From PCC-10605 sp964409355 (GTDB taxonomy: Bacteria > Cyanobacteriota > Cyanobacteriia > Cyanobacteriales > Cyanobacteriaceae), in the NCBI GenBank assembly GCA_964409355.1, contig CAYPDC010000003.1, positions 1 to 64,000 of the forward strand: DNA of 64,000 nt, in the 5' to 3' direction. Position 1 is the first letter of the stretch, and each line of letters begins with the position of its first letter. Made by a program: the position numbers and the translations under genes. Under the pieces are notes generated by a model, which made no database searches, had not been told where the DNA came from, and saw only the letters and a list, made by a program, of their open reading frames with translations. This document shows, in pieces, positions 18,071-28,102 of this stretch.

Positions 18071-19141
18071 TTAGGAGAAAATTGCTTCTTTACTAATTAA
18101 TTCTTGCTTTTTCTCCTCCGTTAAGCCTAAATTGTTGGCAAAAATCGCCCCTTTGACAATAGTTTGACCAAGACTGGTATTTTGTAAGTTAGTGTTAGTT
18201 AAATTGGCATTAGTTAAATTTGCTCCAATTAAATTACTCAAGGCTAAACTCGCATTTGTTAGATTGGCATTAGTTAAGTTTGCTCCTTCTAAATAAGCAC
18301 CGCTTAAGTCAGCACCATTTAGCTTTGTATTTTCCAAGTTAGCTTCGCTTAAATCCACATCGGTTAAGTCGGCACCGCGCAAATTGGCATCCTTAAAATT
18401 ACTGCTACTTAAATTTAATGTGCTTAAGTTGACTCCAATTAAATTCGCACCGATAAAATCCATTAGGGGGTTAAGATTCGCAATTTTGGCTAAACTCTTA
18501 AAATCATCTTGAGGGGCTTGATAAATACTTTGAATAATATTTTTTAAATTATTTAATTCTCTTTCTATTTCAATATTATTTTTATTATAAATATTTGGTA
18601 TTTCTTCTAATTTGTTTTGACTAAATATCACCTGACTTACATAAGGTTTAAAATAGACATTTACAATAAACTCAGCAACTTTTCTCTCTAAAATAGCGTG
18701 TTTATTAGGGGTAATATTATGAACCCATAATCCTTCTATATCCTTGAATTGGGTATAGGATTTATCGGCTAAAATTTTTGCACTTAATTGACTAGTATCC
18801 GTTGATACTTTTATTGTCGCTAGTTTTGTTTCTTTTATTTCTTTGAGTAAGTTCGGTTTTATCAACCAGTATTTTTGATTAGATAAATTATTCTTGATTA
18901 GTTGAATAAAGTCTTCGTTAATCTCGGTTAATTCTAATATTTCCAGATTATCAAAGTTAATAAACAGTTTAGCTATTCTGAGAGTAAATTTTACTTTGCC
19001 GTCTAAAATCTGTTCTTGTTGCTCGTTTGCTTGAGCAGAGAAATATAATTCATATTCGTTTTGCTTATCGGCAATGGGTATTAATTTTATGTCAACGGAT
19101 AAACAATCTGGACATTGATTGTGGGATTCTAATAAATACAT
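18071..19141 (-). CDS. Pentapeptide-repeat protein with novel N-terminal region
   Basis: The ATG at 19141 gives 356 residues starting MYLLESHNQCPDC; a longer frame from 19207 adds a low-complexity hydrophobic segment that looks non-coding. Residues 1-220 form a mixed alpha/beta region with a CPDC motif and no recognised family. Residues from about 225 to 325 are pentapeptide repeats (GANL, TNANL, NTNL and so on), which fold as a right-handed beta-helix. The role is unknown. It converges with tldD. Confidence 0.8.
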   Translation of the reverse strand: MYLLESHNQCPDCLSVDIKLIPIADKQNEYELYFSAQANEQQEQILDGKVKFTLRIAKLFINFDNLEILELTEINEDFIQLIKNNLSNQKYWLIKPNLLKEIKETKLATIKVSTDTSQLSAKILADKSYTQFKDIEGLWVHNITPNKHAILERKVAEFIVNVYFKPYVSQVIFSQNKLEEIPNIYNKNNIEIERELNNLKNIIQSIYQAPQDDFKSLAKIANLNPLMDFIGANLIGVNLSTLNLSSSNFKDANLRGADLTDVDLSEANLENTKLNGADLSGAYLEGANLTNANLTNASLALSNLIGANLTNANLTNTNLQNTSLGQTIVKGAIFANNLGLTEEKKQELISKEAIFS

Positions 19142-19298
19142 AGAAAATTTTATCAAAATAATGTTATTTATACTAATAATTAACAATGTACAATGTATAA
19201 TGTGCAATTAACAATTAGTTTCTCCACAATTATCTGTTTTCATTCTTAAATCTTCTTTTAGAATTAAAGATGACCTTATTTTTCTGAATTGTACGATT

Positions 19299-19394
19299 AT
19301 GACTGGTGATCAATTTGTTATGTTAGTAACTCTTTTAGTTCCGGGTTTATTGCTTTCTTTTCTGGTAATGATTTCTTTTGCTAAAGGGGGATAA
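19299..19394 (+). CDS. Possible single-helix membrane microprotein, 31 aa
   Basis: An ATG at 19299 opens 31 codons. The product starts MTGDQFVML, contains one hydrophobic helix (residues 8-28) with a PGLLLS kink, and ends AKGG. The size and shape resemble small subunits of photosynthetic membrane complexes, but I cannot assign it to one. No strong ribosome site is seen. It occupies an otherwise empty gap of about 440 bases. Confidence 0.45.
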   Translation: MTGDQFVMLVTLLVPGLLLSFLVMISFAKGG

Positions 19395-19649
19395 TCATAA
19401 TTAGGAATTAGGAATTAGCAATTATGGCTATTTAGCTAAGTTTTTTATTACCGAACTTCCCTCGTACATAAGTATTAAGATAATGTCTTCGTCTAGTTGG
19501 GCTAATGTGCCTTGAATAGTATCAGGATTTGATGGATTGACAATTTTACCATCGGGAAAGGAAGAAGTATTAACAATTTATCTTCCATCAAATAATCAAG
19601 TTAACCTAATATATAAATATATATAGGTATCAAGTAAAGTAAAAATTCC

Positions 19650-20594
19650 ATGGCTGACTATAATCCAAAAAACTTTTTGATTTTGGCAGTAGATGACAAT
19701 TCAGTAAATAGAATTCTTATTGAGAAAATTCTCCGCAAAGAAGGCTATCAAACCAACGTACTTGCCCAAAGTCAGGAAGTTCTACCATATATGGAAGATA
19801 TTAATCCCGATTTAATCTTATTGGATTTAATGATGCCCAATATCAATGGTTTGGAATTGTGTCAGCAAATTAAACTCAATCCTCATTATCAAGATATACC
19901 CATTATTTTTATTACCGCCAGTGACGAAAAACAGGATTTATTAAAAGCCTTTGACTTAGGAGCAGTTGATTACATTACAAAGCCGTTTCATAATCGAGAA
20001 TTGCTAGCGAGAATCAAAACCCATTTGGAATTAAAATTCACCAGAGACGAGTTAAAAAAAGCCTTAGTAGAGTTAGAAAAGTTAGCCACTACTGATGAGT
20101 TGACAGGTATTTCTAATCGTCGTCATTTTACTGCGTTAGCAGAAAGAGAATTTAATCTGGCTAAAAGACAAAAAAGACTTTTTTCTCTACTAATCTTAGA
20201 TATTGATTATTTTAAAAAAATTAATGATTCTTATGGTCATGTTGCTGGAGATTATGTGATTAAGTATGTGGCAAAACAGTGTGTTTTGTCCATTCGTCAG
20301 GAAGATTTATGTGCCCGTTGGGGAGGGGAGGAATTTATTATCTTCCTTTCTGAAAGTATGTTAGAAGATGCAATTGTAGTGGCTACTCGTCTGCGCAAAG
20401 ACATAGAGAAATTATCTCTTTTATTTCAGTCTCAAGAGATCAAAGTAACAGTGAGTATTGGAGTGGCAGTTTATCATCCTGACGACAAAAACGTTAATCA
20501 AACTATTATTCGGGGTGATATTGCATTATATCAAGCGAAAAATAGTGGTAGGAATCGGGTAGTTGATGAAAATGGGATTTGTTATATTCATTGA
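19650..20594 (+). CDS. Response regulator with GGDEF diguanylate cyclase domain
   Basis: The 314-residue protein has a receiver domain (residues 9-125; phospho-acceptor Asp59 in ILLDLMMP, Lys in ITKPF) and a GGDEF domain (residues 145-310). The active-site motif is RWGGEEF, and RQED just upstream is a product-inhibition I-site (RxxD). It is predicted to make cyclic di-GMP under control of an unlinked histidine kinase. It looks intact and active. Confidence 0.93.
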   Translation: MADYNPKNFLILAVDDNSVNRILIEKILRKEGYQTNVLAQSQEVLPYMEDINPDLILLDLMMPNINGLELCQQIKLNPHYQDIPIIFITASDEKQDLLKAFDLGAVDYITKPFHNRELLARIKTHLELKFTRDELKKALVELEKLATTDELTGISNRRHFTALAEREFNLAKRQKRLFSLLILDIDYFKKINDSYGHVAGDYVIKYVAKQCVLSIRQEDLCARWGGEEFIIFLSESMLEDAIVVATRLRKDIEKLSLLFQSQEIKVTVSIGVAVYHPDDKNVNQTIIRGDIALYQAKNSGRNRVVDENGICYIH

Positions 20595-20750
20595 CACTCA
20601 TCAGAAATACGGCGTAAAAAAAATAATTTTTACTAGAAGTGTAATAAGTATTATCGGTAATCCAGACAAATAAATCTATCTGAAAATAAAAACTAAAATA
20701 ATTTTTTGTAGATCTTGACCCATAGAGAATTTTTTTTGTTATAATAATTA

Positions 20751-20780
20751 TTAACACCTAACACCTAATACCTAATACCT
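20751..20780. repeat. Heptamer repeat (ACCTAAT type)
   Basis: Four near-copies of AACACCTA/ATACCTA occur in a row. They sit downstream of the diguanylate cyclase, before a hairpin. Confidence 0.55.
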
Positions 20781-20782
20781 GT

Positions 20783-20806
20783 AGAGGCGTTCACCTGAAC
20801 GTCTCT
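20783..20806. terminator. Hairpin downstream of the diguanylate cyclase gene
   Basis: AGAGGCGTTCA and TGAACGTCTCT pair with one G-T pair around CC. It could end transcription from either side. Confidence 0.45.
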
Positions 20807-20880
20807 ATTCATTTCTGGTGGTTTTTACTGTTGGAAGTCAGAAAGCTACAAAAATCAATCGTTACTTTTCTCTATCTTGC

Positions 20881-21111
20881 TTATTGTAATAAATAGGAAA
20901 CAATTTTGAATTGTTTGTTAGCTGGTTTAACATGAAAAATGGGAATAAAACAAAAAAAGGAAGAGATAATTTTCTCTTCCCCTTTGGCTTTTAGTTGATT
21001 GCGTAACATTTGCTGTCGTTTCTTGAGTTGTCGCTTTCTTGCTGAAGCTACTTTTCCTTTGTCATTTCTTCCCTGACAACGAGGGGATTCCCAACTTTTT
21101 AATCTAGGCAT
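20881..21111 (-). CDS. Small basic hypothetical protein
   Basis: From the ATG at 21111 the product is 76 residues. The first 45 are very basic and helical (KVASARKRQLKKRQQMLRNQL), suggesting nucleic-acid binding. The remainder is hydrophobic and poorly protein-like, so the true gene may once have ended earlier. A longer start at 21126 is possible. I do not recognise the family. Confidence 0.45.
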   Translation of the reverse strand: MPRLKSWESPRCQGRNDKGKVASARKRQLKKRQQMLRNQLKAKGEEKIISSFFCFIPIFHVKPANKQFKIVSYLLQ

Positions 21112-21311
21112 TATTTTTCCTCTCATAATCGACTATTCCCTATTCTATCCTAATATTGATAAAAGTGGAAAGATGCGATCGCATCTTTTGCACTTCTGAA
21201 AATTAATGTACTCAAGAAGAAAGTTTTATGCTTATCCGTATTGCTATTTTTTTTCTTTATAGCTAAACTAAAGTTAGTTAAGTAAAACTGATATTTAAAG
21301 GATAAGTGATT

Positions 21312-21605
21312 ATGTTTGGTTATAAAAACTTATGGAAAGGTTTATTCATTTCGCCCTTCACGTACATTAAAAATAAATTAGAATCTTGGGAAATTAAAGA
21401 GAAAAAAGTTGCTCAAAAAATAGTTATTTTCATTCCTAGTCAATGCCCTTTTGCTAGGGATATTTATTGGGGCGATCGCAAAATTTTAACTATCCCACCT
21501 TTATGTAAAATAAACCCTTTTTACGAAGATTTAATGATGTTAAGATTTAAAGCCTTATGTTTTTTAAGTGAAATAGGGGATGATATTACCCCTTATTGTC
21601 AATAG
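21312..21605 (+). CDS. Mo-dependent nitrogenase C-terminus domain protein
   Basis: The ATG at 21312 gives 97 residues; a GTG two codons earlier is also in frame. The protein keeps the domain signature IPSQCPFARDIYW, PPLCKINPFYEDL and RFKALCFLSE (Pfam Mo-nitro_C type), including three conserved cysteines. Despite the name, the domain is widespread in cyanobacteria that do not fix nitrogen, and its function is unknown. No nif gene is seen in the window. Confidence 0.8.
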   Translation: MFGYKNLWKGLFISPFTYIKNKLESWEIKEKKVAQKIVIFIPSQCPFARDIYWGDRKILTIPPLCKINPFYEDLMMLRFKALCFLSEIGDDITPYCQ

Positions 21606-21838
21606 TTAAAAGACTTAAAAAATCTTTTCTTAAGCTAATTTAATCTTTAATCATTCATTGTTGAGGATAAAATTTACACTTATTATGAAAAAGTAATAGA
21701 GTATTGTCGGCGAAATACATCCATTGTCAGTAATACACTGGGTAAGGCAATAAAAGATACTGATCAAGGATCGAATCTCTTAATATTCCGTTAACATTAA
21801 GATATGTAAATATTAAGATTTTTTTCTTCTGCAAAAAT

Positions 21839-24800
21839 ATGCTTGATTTAGAAAATATTGTTTCCATTGAAGTCTCTGACAATCCTAGTCAACCAGTCAA
21901 TGGTAATGTTAATCTACCCGAAGAAGATCGATTTATCTCCCGTCATATCGGCATTGATAGTGATGAAGAAAAATTAATCGTGGAAAAGTTGGGTTATGAT
22001 AGCCTTGATTCTTTAATCGATACGGCAATTCCTCAATCCATTCGTATTGCTAAACCCCTCAATTTACCTTCCTCTCAAACGGAAACTCAAGCATTAAAAA
22101 CCCTAGATGCGATCGCATCTGAAAATCAGGTATATCGTTCCTTTATCGGCATGGGTTATTATAACTGCATCACTCCTGCGGTGATTCAACGCAACATTTT
22201 AGAAAACCCCAACTGGTACACAGCTTACACTCCTTATCAGCCAGAAATTGCGCAGGGAAGACTAGAAGCCTTGTTAAACTTTCAAACAATGGTAATGGAT
22301 TTAACGGGGTTAGAAATCGCTAACGCTTCCTTATTGGATGAAGGCACTGCCGCCGCCGAAGCCATGACGATGAGTTATGGAGTAAGTAAAAGTAAATCAA
22401 AGCTATTTTTTGTCGATGAAAACTGTCATCCTCAGACAATAGAAGTCATTAAAACAAGGGCGAGATATTTAGATATTGAGTTAATTATCGATAATCCCTT
22501 TACCTATGACTTTAAAAACGCTGTTTTCGGTTGTTTACTCCAATATCCTGCCACAGACGGCACTATTTACCACTATCAAGCTATTATTGATCAAGTTCAT
22601 CAAGGAAAAGGCTTAGGGATTTTAGCCACCGATTTATTGGCATTGGTAAGGTTAAAATCTCCGGGGGAATTAAATGCGGATATTGCAGTCGGAAATAGTC
22701 AACGTTTTGGTGTACCATTAGGTTATGGTGGTCCCCATGCTGGTTATTTTGCCACGAAAGAAGAATATAAACGACAAATACCCGGTCGTTTAGTGGGAGT
22801 GTCGGTAGATGCTCAAGGAAAACCTGCTTTAAGGTTAGCATTACAAACCAGAGAGCAACACATTCGCAGAGATAAAGCCACCAGTAATATTTGTACCGCA
22901 CAGGTTTTATTGGCGGTAATTGCTTCTACTTATGCAGTTTATCACGGAGAAAAAGGCATTAAAAATATTGCCACTAGAGTGCATCAATTAACCCGTATTT
23001 TGGCAAATAATCTGCAAAAATTAGGCTATCAGTTAAAATCTGAGCATTTTTTCGATACTATCAAAATTAATATCAGTGATAGTGAGTTAATCACATCTAT
23101 TCGAGAATTAGCAGAAAATCAGCAGATTAATTTCCGCTACTATCATGATGGTATCGGTATTAGTTTGGATGAAGCAACTACTCTTACTGAAGTTAATCAA
23201 ATTTGCGATATTTTTGCCCAAAATTCTGTCTATATTCGCTTATTGGCAAATAAATCTCCTTTACTCGATGCTTCTGGTTATCAAGGGGAAGATAACATTA
23301 ATCGTTTAGGGATTCCTGAGAATTTACAGCGTCAAAGTCGTTTTCTCACGGAAGCTGTATTTAATCAATACACTAGCGAAACGGAATTATTACGCTATTT
23401 ACACCGTTTAGAAAGCAAAGATTTATCCCTGACAACTTCCATGATTCCTCTGGGATCTTGTACCATGAAGTTAAATGCAACCTCGGAAATGTTACCTGTT
23501 ACTTGGGCGGAATTTAACAATATCCATCCTTTTGCACCTCTTTCTCAAACCAAAGGTTATCAAACTCTTTTCTCTCAACTAGAGACATGGTTATCGGAAA
23601 TTACTGGTTTTGCTGGAGTATCCCTACAACCCAACGCAGGTTCACAAGGAGAATATGCAGGATTACAAGTCATTCGCCGTTATCATGACAGTCGAGGAGA
23701 GCGCGATCGCACTGTTTGTCTTATTCCCGAATCTGCTCACGGTACGAACCCCGCTAGTGCGGTGATGTGCGGTTTAAAAGTGGTTGCGGTTAAGTGTGAT
23801 GATGAGGGTAACATTGACATTGCTGATTTACAGGCAAAAGCAGAGAAACATAAGGATAATTTAGCTGCGTTAATGGTGACATATCCTTCTACTCACGGGG
23901 TATTTGAGGAAGGAATTAAGGATATATGTGCTATTATCCACAGTTATGGTGGGCAAGTGTATCTCGATGGTGCGAATATGAATGCCCAAGTTGGCTTATG
24001 TAAACCGGGGGATTTTGGGGCGGATGTCTGTCATCTCAATTTACATAAAACCTTCTGTATCCCTCATGGTGGCGGAGGTCCGGGCGTTGGTCCTATTGGT
24101 GTAGCTTCTCATTTAGTACCTTTCTTACCTTCTACTTCTTTATCCCCCCTAACCCCCCTTAATAAGGGGGGGAATGTGGAGAAGTCTATCCTTAATAAGG
24201 GGGGGAATGTGGCGGAGTCTATCCTTAATAAGGGGGGAAATGTGGAGGAATCTATTGGGATGATTTCCGCCGCACCTTGGGGAAGTGCTAGTATTTTGCC
24301 CATTTCTTGGATGTATATTGCCATGATGGGAGGAGAAGGGTTAACTTATGCCACGAAAATAGCTATTCTCAGTGCTAATCATATCGCACATCGTCTCGCC
24401 CCTCACTATCCTATCTTATTTACGGGTAAAGATGGTTTAGTTGCCCATGAGTGTATCATCGATTTACGCCATTTTCGCAAAACGGCTGATATAGGCGTGG
24501 AAGATGTGGCAAAACGGTTGATGGATTATGGTTTCCATGCCCCTACTATGTCTTGGCCTGTTGCTGGTACAATGATGATCGAACCTACAGAAAGTGAATC
24601 TTTAGCGGAATTAGATCGTTTTTGTGAGGCGATGATTAGCATTCGCAAGGAAATTGAAGCCATTGAAAATGGGGAGATGGATAAAAATGATAATCTCTTG
24701 AAAAATGCTCCTCATACCGCCGAAATGTTGCTTAAATCGGAGTGGCATCATCCTTATACCAGAGAAATGGCAGCTTATCCTGATAAATGGACTAAAGAGC

Positions 24801-24892
24801 ATAAATTCTGGACTTCTGTAGCCCGTATTGACAATGCAAGGGGCGATCGCACCTTAATTTGTTCTTGTGTAGGCATGGAAAGTTACAAGTAG
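21839..24892 (+). CDS. gcvP: Glycine dehydrogenase (decarboxylating), P protein
   Basis: The 1017-residue protein is the fused P protein of the glycine cleavage system. It has the N-terminal half (RHIGIDSDEE, GMGYYNCITPAVI) and the C-terminal half with PLP-binding NLHKTFCIPHGGGGPG, Lys737. It decarboxylates glycine and passes the aminomethyl group to the H protein. Between PIGVASHLVPFLP and SAAPWGSASILPI, where relatives have a short loop, about 35 extra residues are encoded by a GC-rich tandem repeat (SILNKGGNVEE-type, period 11). The frame stays open, so the enzyme is probably made with a surface loop. No glycine riboswitch is evident in the 230 bases upstream. Confidence 0.96.
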   Translation: MLDLENIVSIEVSDNPSQPVNGNVNLPEEDRFISRHIGIDSDEEKLIVEKLGYDSLDSLIDTAIPQSIRIAKPLNLPSSQTETQALKTLDAIASENQVYRSFIGMGYYNCITPAVIQRNILENPNWYTAYTPYQPEIAQGRLEALLNFQTMVMDLTGLEIANASLLDEGTAAAEAMTMSYGVSKSKSKLFFVDENCHPQTIEVIKTRARYLDIELIIDNPFTYDFKNAVFGCLLQYPATDGTIYHYQAIIDQVHQGKGLGILATDLLALVRLKSPGELNADIAVGNSQRFGVPLGYGGPHAGYFATKEEYKRQIPGRLVGVSVDAQGKPALRLALQTREQHIRRDKATSNICTAQVLLAVIASTYAVYHGEKGIKNIATRVHQLTRILANNLQKLGYQLKSEHFFDTIKINISDSELITSIRELAENQQINFRYYHDGIGISLDEATTLTEVNQICDIFAQNSVYIRLLANKSPLLDASGYQGEDNINRLGIPENLQRQSRFLTEAVFNQYTSETELLRYLHRLESKDLSLTTSMIPLGSCTMKLNATSEMLPVTWAEFNNIHPFAPLSQTKGYQTLFSQLETWLSEITGFAGVSLQPNAGSQGEYAGLQVIRRYHDSRGERDRTVCLIPESAHGTNPASAVMCGLKVVAVKCDDEGNIDIADLQAKAEKHKDNLAALMVTYPSTHGVFEEGIKDICAIIHSYGGQVYLDGANMNAQVGLCKPGDFGADVCHLNLHKTFCIPHGGGGPGVGPIGVASHLVPFLPSTSLSPLTPLNKGGNVEKSILNKGGNVAESILNKGGNVEESIGMISAAPWGSASILPISWMYIAMMGGEGLTYATKIAILSANHIAHRLAPHYPILFTGKDGLVAHECIIDLRHFRKTADIGVEDVAKRLMDYGFHAPTMSWPVAGTMMIEPTESESLAELDRFCEAMISIRKEIEAIENGEMDKNDNLLKNAPHTAEMLLKSEWHHPYTREMAAYPDKWTKEHKFWTSVARIDNARGDRTLICSCVGMESYK
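24139..24256. repeat. In-frame palindromic repeat insertion in gcvP, 33-bp period
   Basis: Three copies of a 33-base unit, each containing CTTAATAAGGGGGG (starts 24158, 24191, 24224), follow a CCCCCCTAACCCCCC run. The first unit forms a CCCCCCTTAATAAGGGGGG palindrome. A related sequence is in pseG at 57014. Confidence 0.85.
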
Positions 24893-25005
24893 AATTTCTT
24901 GAGAAAGTGGTTTAGGGAGGAATTAGGAATTAGGAATGACCTAAAGAGTCATTTTCTCCCTTATCATAAATACAATATTAAGTTCCATTGCTATAGTTAC
25001 TATTT

Positions 25006-26928
25006 ATGACCGCCCAATTAATCAATCCGAATATAGTAGATCACAGTAAAGTTAAATTAGGTATCAAAGAGGCTCAAGATTATTTATTCTCCCTTCAAGA
25101 AAAAGACGGGCATTGGTGTGCCTACCTCGAATCTAATGTAACACTCACCGCCGAAGCGGTTTTACTCTACAAAATTTGGGGTATCGACTCCCATAAACCT
25201 CTCCATAAAATTGAACATTATCTGCGATCGCACCAAAGAGAACATGGGGGATGGGAATTATATTACGGTGACGGGGGGGATTTAAGCACATCGGTAGAAG
25301 CCTACATGGCATTAAGATTACTTGGTGTTTCTCAGGATGATGAAGCCCTTATTAAAGCCAAAAGATTTATCTTAGGTAAAGGAGGCATTAGTAAAAGTCG
25401 TATCTTTACCAAATTTCACCTTGCTATTATCGGTTGCTATGACTGGCGCGGAGTGCCTTCCATTCCCCCTTGGATTATGTTACTCCCCCAAAATCCCTTT
25501 TTTACTATTTATGAGATGTCTAGTTGGGCAAGAAGTAGCACTGTACCTTTATTAATAGTATTCGATCGAAAGCCCGTTTTCAAGATCGAGCCGAAAATTA
25601 ATCTTGATGAATTGTACAGCGAAGGCAAAGATAATATAACCTACGAATTGCCCCGTAGCGGTGATTGGACTGATATTTTTGTAGAATTAGATAATCTGTT
25701 TAAATTTACCGAATACTTTAATTTAGTACCTTTTAAAGAAGAAAGCATCAAAGCCGCAGAAAAATGGATTATCGAAAGGGAAGAAGTAACGGGAGATTGG
25801 GGAGGCATTATCCCTGCTATGTTAAACTCCCTTTTAGCCTTCAAAACTCTTAACTATCATGTCAATGATCCAATGGTAGCACGGGGATTGGAAGCAGTAG
25901 AAAATTTTGCTATGGAAACCCACGATGATTATTTAGTACAAGCCTGTGTTTCTCCTGTATGGGATACGGCATGGTGTTTACGCGCTTTAGTGGAATCGGG
26001 AATTACTCCTAATCATCCTAGTTTAGTTAAAGGAGGAGAGTGGTTATTAGAAAAACAAATCCTTGATTATGGTGATTGGATGGTGAAAAATCCCCAAGGC
26101 AAACCGGGGGGATGGGCGTTTGAGTATGAAAACCGTTTTTATCCTGATATGGATGATTCTGCGGTGGTAATTATGACTCTCCATCAATTAGAGTTACCGA
26201 GAGAAGACTTGAAAAATGAAGCTATTTTCCGTTGTTTACGGTGGATTGAAACTATGCAATGTTATAACTTCGGCTGGGCGGCTTTTGACATCAACAACAA
26301 TGCTAGTTGGTTAAATTTACTCCCCTATGCCGATTTAAAGGCTATGATTGATCCTGCTACTGCTGATATTACCGCTAGAGTCTTGGAAATGGTAGGTAGT
26401 TGTGATTTGCAGATGTCTTCTTTTCGGGTACAAAGGGCGATCGCATTTTTAATCAATCAACAGGAAAACGATGGTAGTTGGTATGGTAGATGGGGAGTTA
26501 ATTATATTTATGGTACATCTGGTGCATTATCCGCTTTAGCTGTCATCGCCCCTCAAACCAGTCAAGAAGCTATGAAAAAAGGTATTAACTGGTTGATAAA
26601 TTGTCAAAATCCTGACGGCGGTTGGGGTGAAACTTGTGATAGTTATAAAAATCCTGCTTTGAAAGGTAAAGGAGATTCTACTGCTTCTCAAACTGCATGG
26701 GCATTAATTGGTTTATTGGATGCAGGTAAGGCTTTAGATAAATTTGAGGAAGATGCCATTCACAAGGGAATTAATTATCTTGTCTCCACACAAACCGAAA
26801 CCGGCACATGGCATGAGAAAGAATTTACAGGCACCGGATTTCCTCAACATTTTTATCTCAATTATCATTTATACCGTCATTATTTTCCTTTAATTGCTTT
26901 GGGAAGATTCGAGAAATTGCTAAGATAA
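25006..26928 (+). CDS. shc: Squalene-hopene cyclase
   Basis: The 640-residue protein has the catalytic acid motif DMDD (Asp381, Asp383, Asp384) and multiple QW repeats (for example QENDGSWYGRWGVNYIYGT and QNPDGGWGE). It cyclises squalene to hopene/diplopterol at the membrane for hopanoid synthesis. Its length is normal. It follows gcvP with a short octamer repeat in the gap. Confidence 0.96.
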   Translation: MTAQLINPNIVDHSKVKLGIKEAQDYLFSLQEKDGHWCAYLESNVTLTAEAVLLYKIWGIDSHKPLHKIEHYLRSHQREHGGWELYYGDGGDLSTSVEAYMALRLLGVSQDDEALIKAKRFILGKGGISKSRIFTKFHLAIIGCYDWRGVPSIPPWIMLLPQNPFFTIYEMSSWARSSTVPLLIVFDRKPVFKIEPKINLDELYSEGKDNITYELPRSGDWTDIFVELDNLFKFTEYFNLVPFKEESIKAAEKWIIEREEVTGDWGGIIPAMLNSLLAFKTLNYHVNDPMVARGLEAVENFAMETHDDYLVQACVSPVWDTAWCLRALVESGITPNHPSLVKGGEWLLEKQILDYGDWMVKNPQGKPGGWAFEYENRFYPDMDDSAVVIMTLHQLELPREDLKNEAIFRCLRWIETMQCYNFGWAAFDINNNASWLNLLPYADLKAMIDPATADITARVLEMVGSCDLQMSSFRVQRAIAFLINQQENDGSWYGRWGVNYIYGTSGALSALAVIAPQTSQEAMKKGINWLINCQNPDGGWGETCDSYKNPALKGKGDSTASQTAWALIGLLDAGKALDKFEEDAIHKGINYLVSTQTETGTWHEKEFTGTGFPQHFYLNYHLYRHYFPLIALGRFEKLLR

Positions 26929-27009
26929 CTAGGGGTTGCTGAAAAAATACTTTAGTGTAGAAATATTTTCAGACAATGTTTAAGATACTACCGCAAAAGA
27001 TTCATCGCA

Positions 27010-27034
27010 ATTCTAAATTCTAAATTCTAAATTC
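27010..27034. repeat. Octamer repeat before the EgtD-like gene
   Basis: AATTCTAA is repeated three times and a fourth copy ends in CTTG, directly upstream of the start codon region. Confidence 0.6.
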
Positions 27035-27040
27035 TTGATC

Positions 27041-28039
27041 ATGATTACTACTAACCAAAAGCATTCGATCGAAATTAAGTATCTGGAAAACATTTTACCA
27101 ATAGTTAACAATGGTCAAGATGTTATTGACGGATTAACTGCCACACCGAAAATTTTACCTGCGAAATATTTTTATGATACTTATGGTTCAGAATTATTTG
27201 AACAAATTTGCCTCTTACCTGAATATTATCCTACCCGCACCGAAACAAGTATTTTGCGACAAGCTAGTGCTGAAATCGCTCAGATAACAGGGGTTTGCGA
27301 ATTAGTAGAATTAGGTAGTGGTAGTTCGACAAAAACCCGTTTATTATTATCTGCTTATGAAAATTTGGGGCAACCATGGCAATATGTGCCTATTGATGTG
27401 AGTAGTGAAATTCTTAAGGAAAGTGCTTTACAACTCCATCAGGAATACCCTCATTTATCCATTCTTGGCTTAGTAGGTACTTATGAACAAGCCTTATTAC
27501 AACTTCCATCGGCTTCCCTTCCTCAACGCATGATCGTTTTTTTGGGTAGCAGTTTAGGTAATTTTACACAAGAGGAGTGCGATCGCCTCTTTAATGAGGT
27601 AAGAGATATATTGCAAGTAGGGGATTATTTTCTCCTCGGCATCGATTTACACAAGCCAAAAGAAATATTAGAAAAAGCCTATAACGATAGTCAGGGAGTG
27701 ACGGCAAAATTTAACTTAAATATGCTATCTCATCTCAACTGGCGTTATGACGGCAATTTTGATCTTGATACTTTCCAACACCAAGCTATTTACAATCAAA
27801 TGGAAAAACAAATAGAAATGTATTTAACTGCAAAGCAAAATCAGAAAATACAGTTGGTAAAACTAGATTTAGACATAGAAATAAAAGCAGGAGAAAGCAT
27901 TTTAACGGAAATCTCCCGTAAATTTGATTTAAGGCAAATGGAAGATTTTTTAGGACAACATCGCCTAAAAACTGTCAAATATTGGACTGATGAGAAACAG
28001 TGGTTTGGTTTAATCCTCTCACAATTAAGGGACAACTGA
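27041..28039 (+). CDS. EgtD-like SAM-dependent methyltransferase
   Basis: The ATG at 27041 gives 332 residues (a TTG two codons earlier is in frame). The protein begins its family core with GLTATPKILPAKYFYDTYGSELFEQI and has the SAM-binding ELGSGSSTKTRLLL, IDVSSEIL and FLGSSLGNF. This is the family of L-histidine N-alpha-methyltransferase EgtD (ergothioneine synthesis). No egtB partner is adjacent, so the substrate is inferred from family only. Confidence 0.85.
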   Translation: MITTNQKHSIEIKYLENILPIVNNGQDVIDGLTATPKILPAKYFYDTYGSELFEQICLLPEYYPTRTETSILRQASAEIAQITGVCELVELGSGSSTKTRLLLSAYENLGQPWQYVPIDVSSEILKESALQLHQEYPHLSILGLVGTYEQALLQLPSASLPQRMIVFLGSSLGNFTQEECDRLFNEVRDILQVGDYFLLGIDLHKPKEILEKAYNDSQGVTAKFNLNMLSHLNWRYDGNFDLDTFQHQAIYNQMEKQIEMYLTAKQNQKIQLVKLDLDIEIKAGESILTEISRKFDLRQMEDFLGQHRLKTVKYWTDEKQWFGLILSQLRDN

Positions 28040-28102
28040 GGTTTATTTTGGCAATGAAGGGGCGATCACGAGGTGGCACTGCGCGATCGCATCTAAATTC
28101 TT

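Noticed and set aside
21312..21605. Evidence for nitrogen fixation
   Set aside because: The Mo-nitrogenase C-terminus domain occurs in many non-fixing cyanobacteria and no nif gene is nearby.
21606..21838. Glycine riboswitch upstream of gcvP
   Set aside because: I could not find the conserved aptamer stems or paired tandem elements.
24139..24256. Possible CRISPR-like array from regularly spaced repeats
   Set aside because: The units are contiguous, lie inside gcvP and have no unique spacers.
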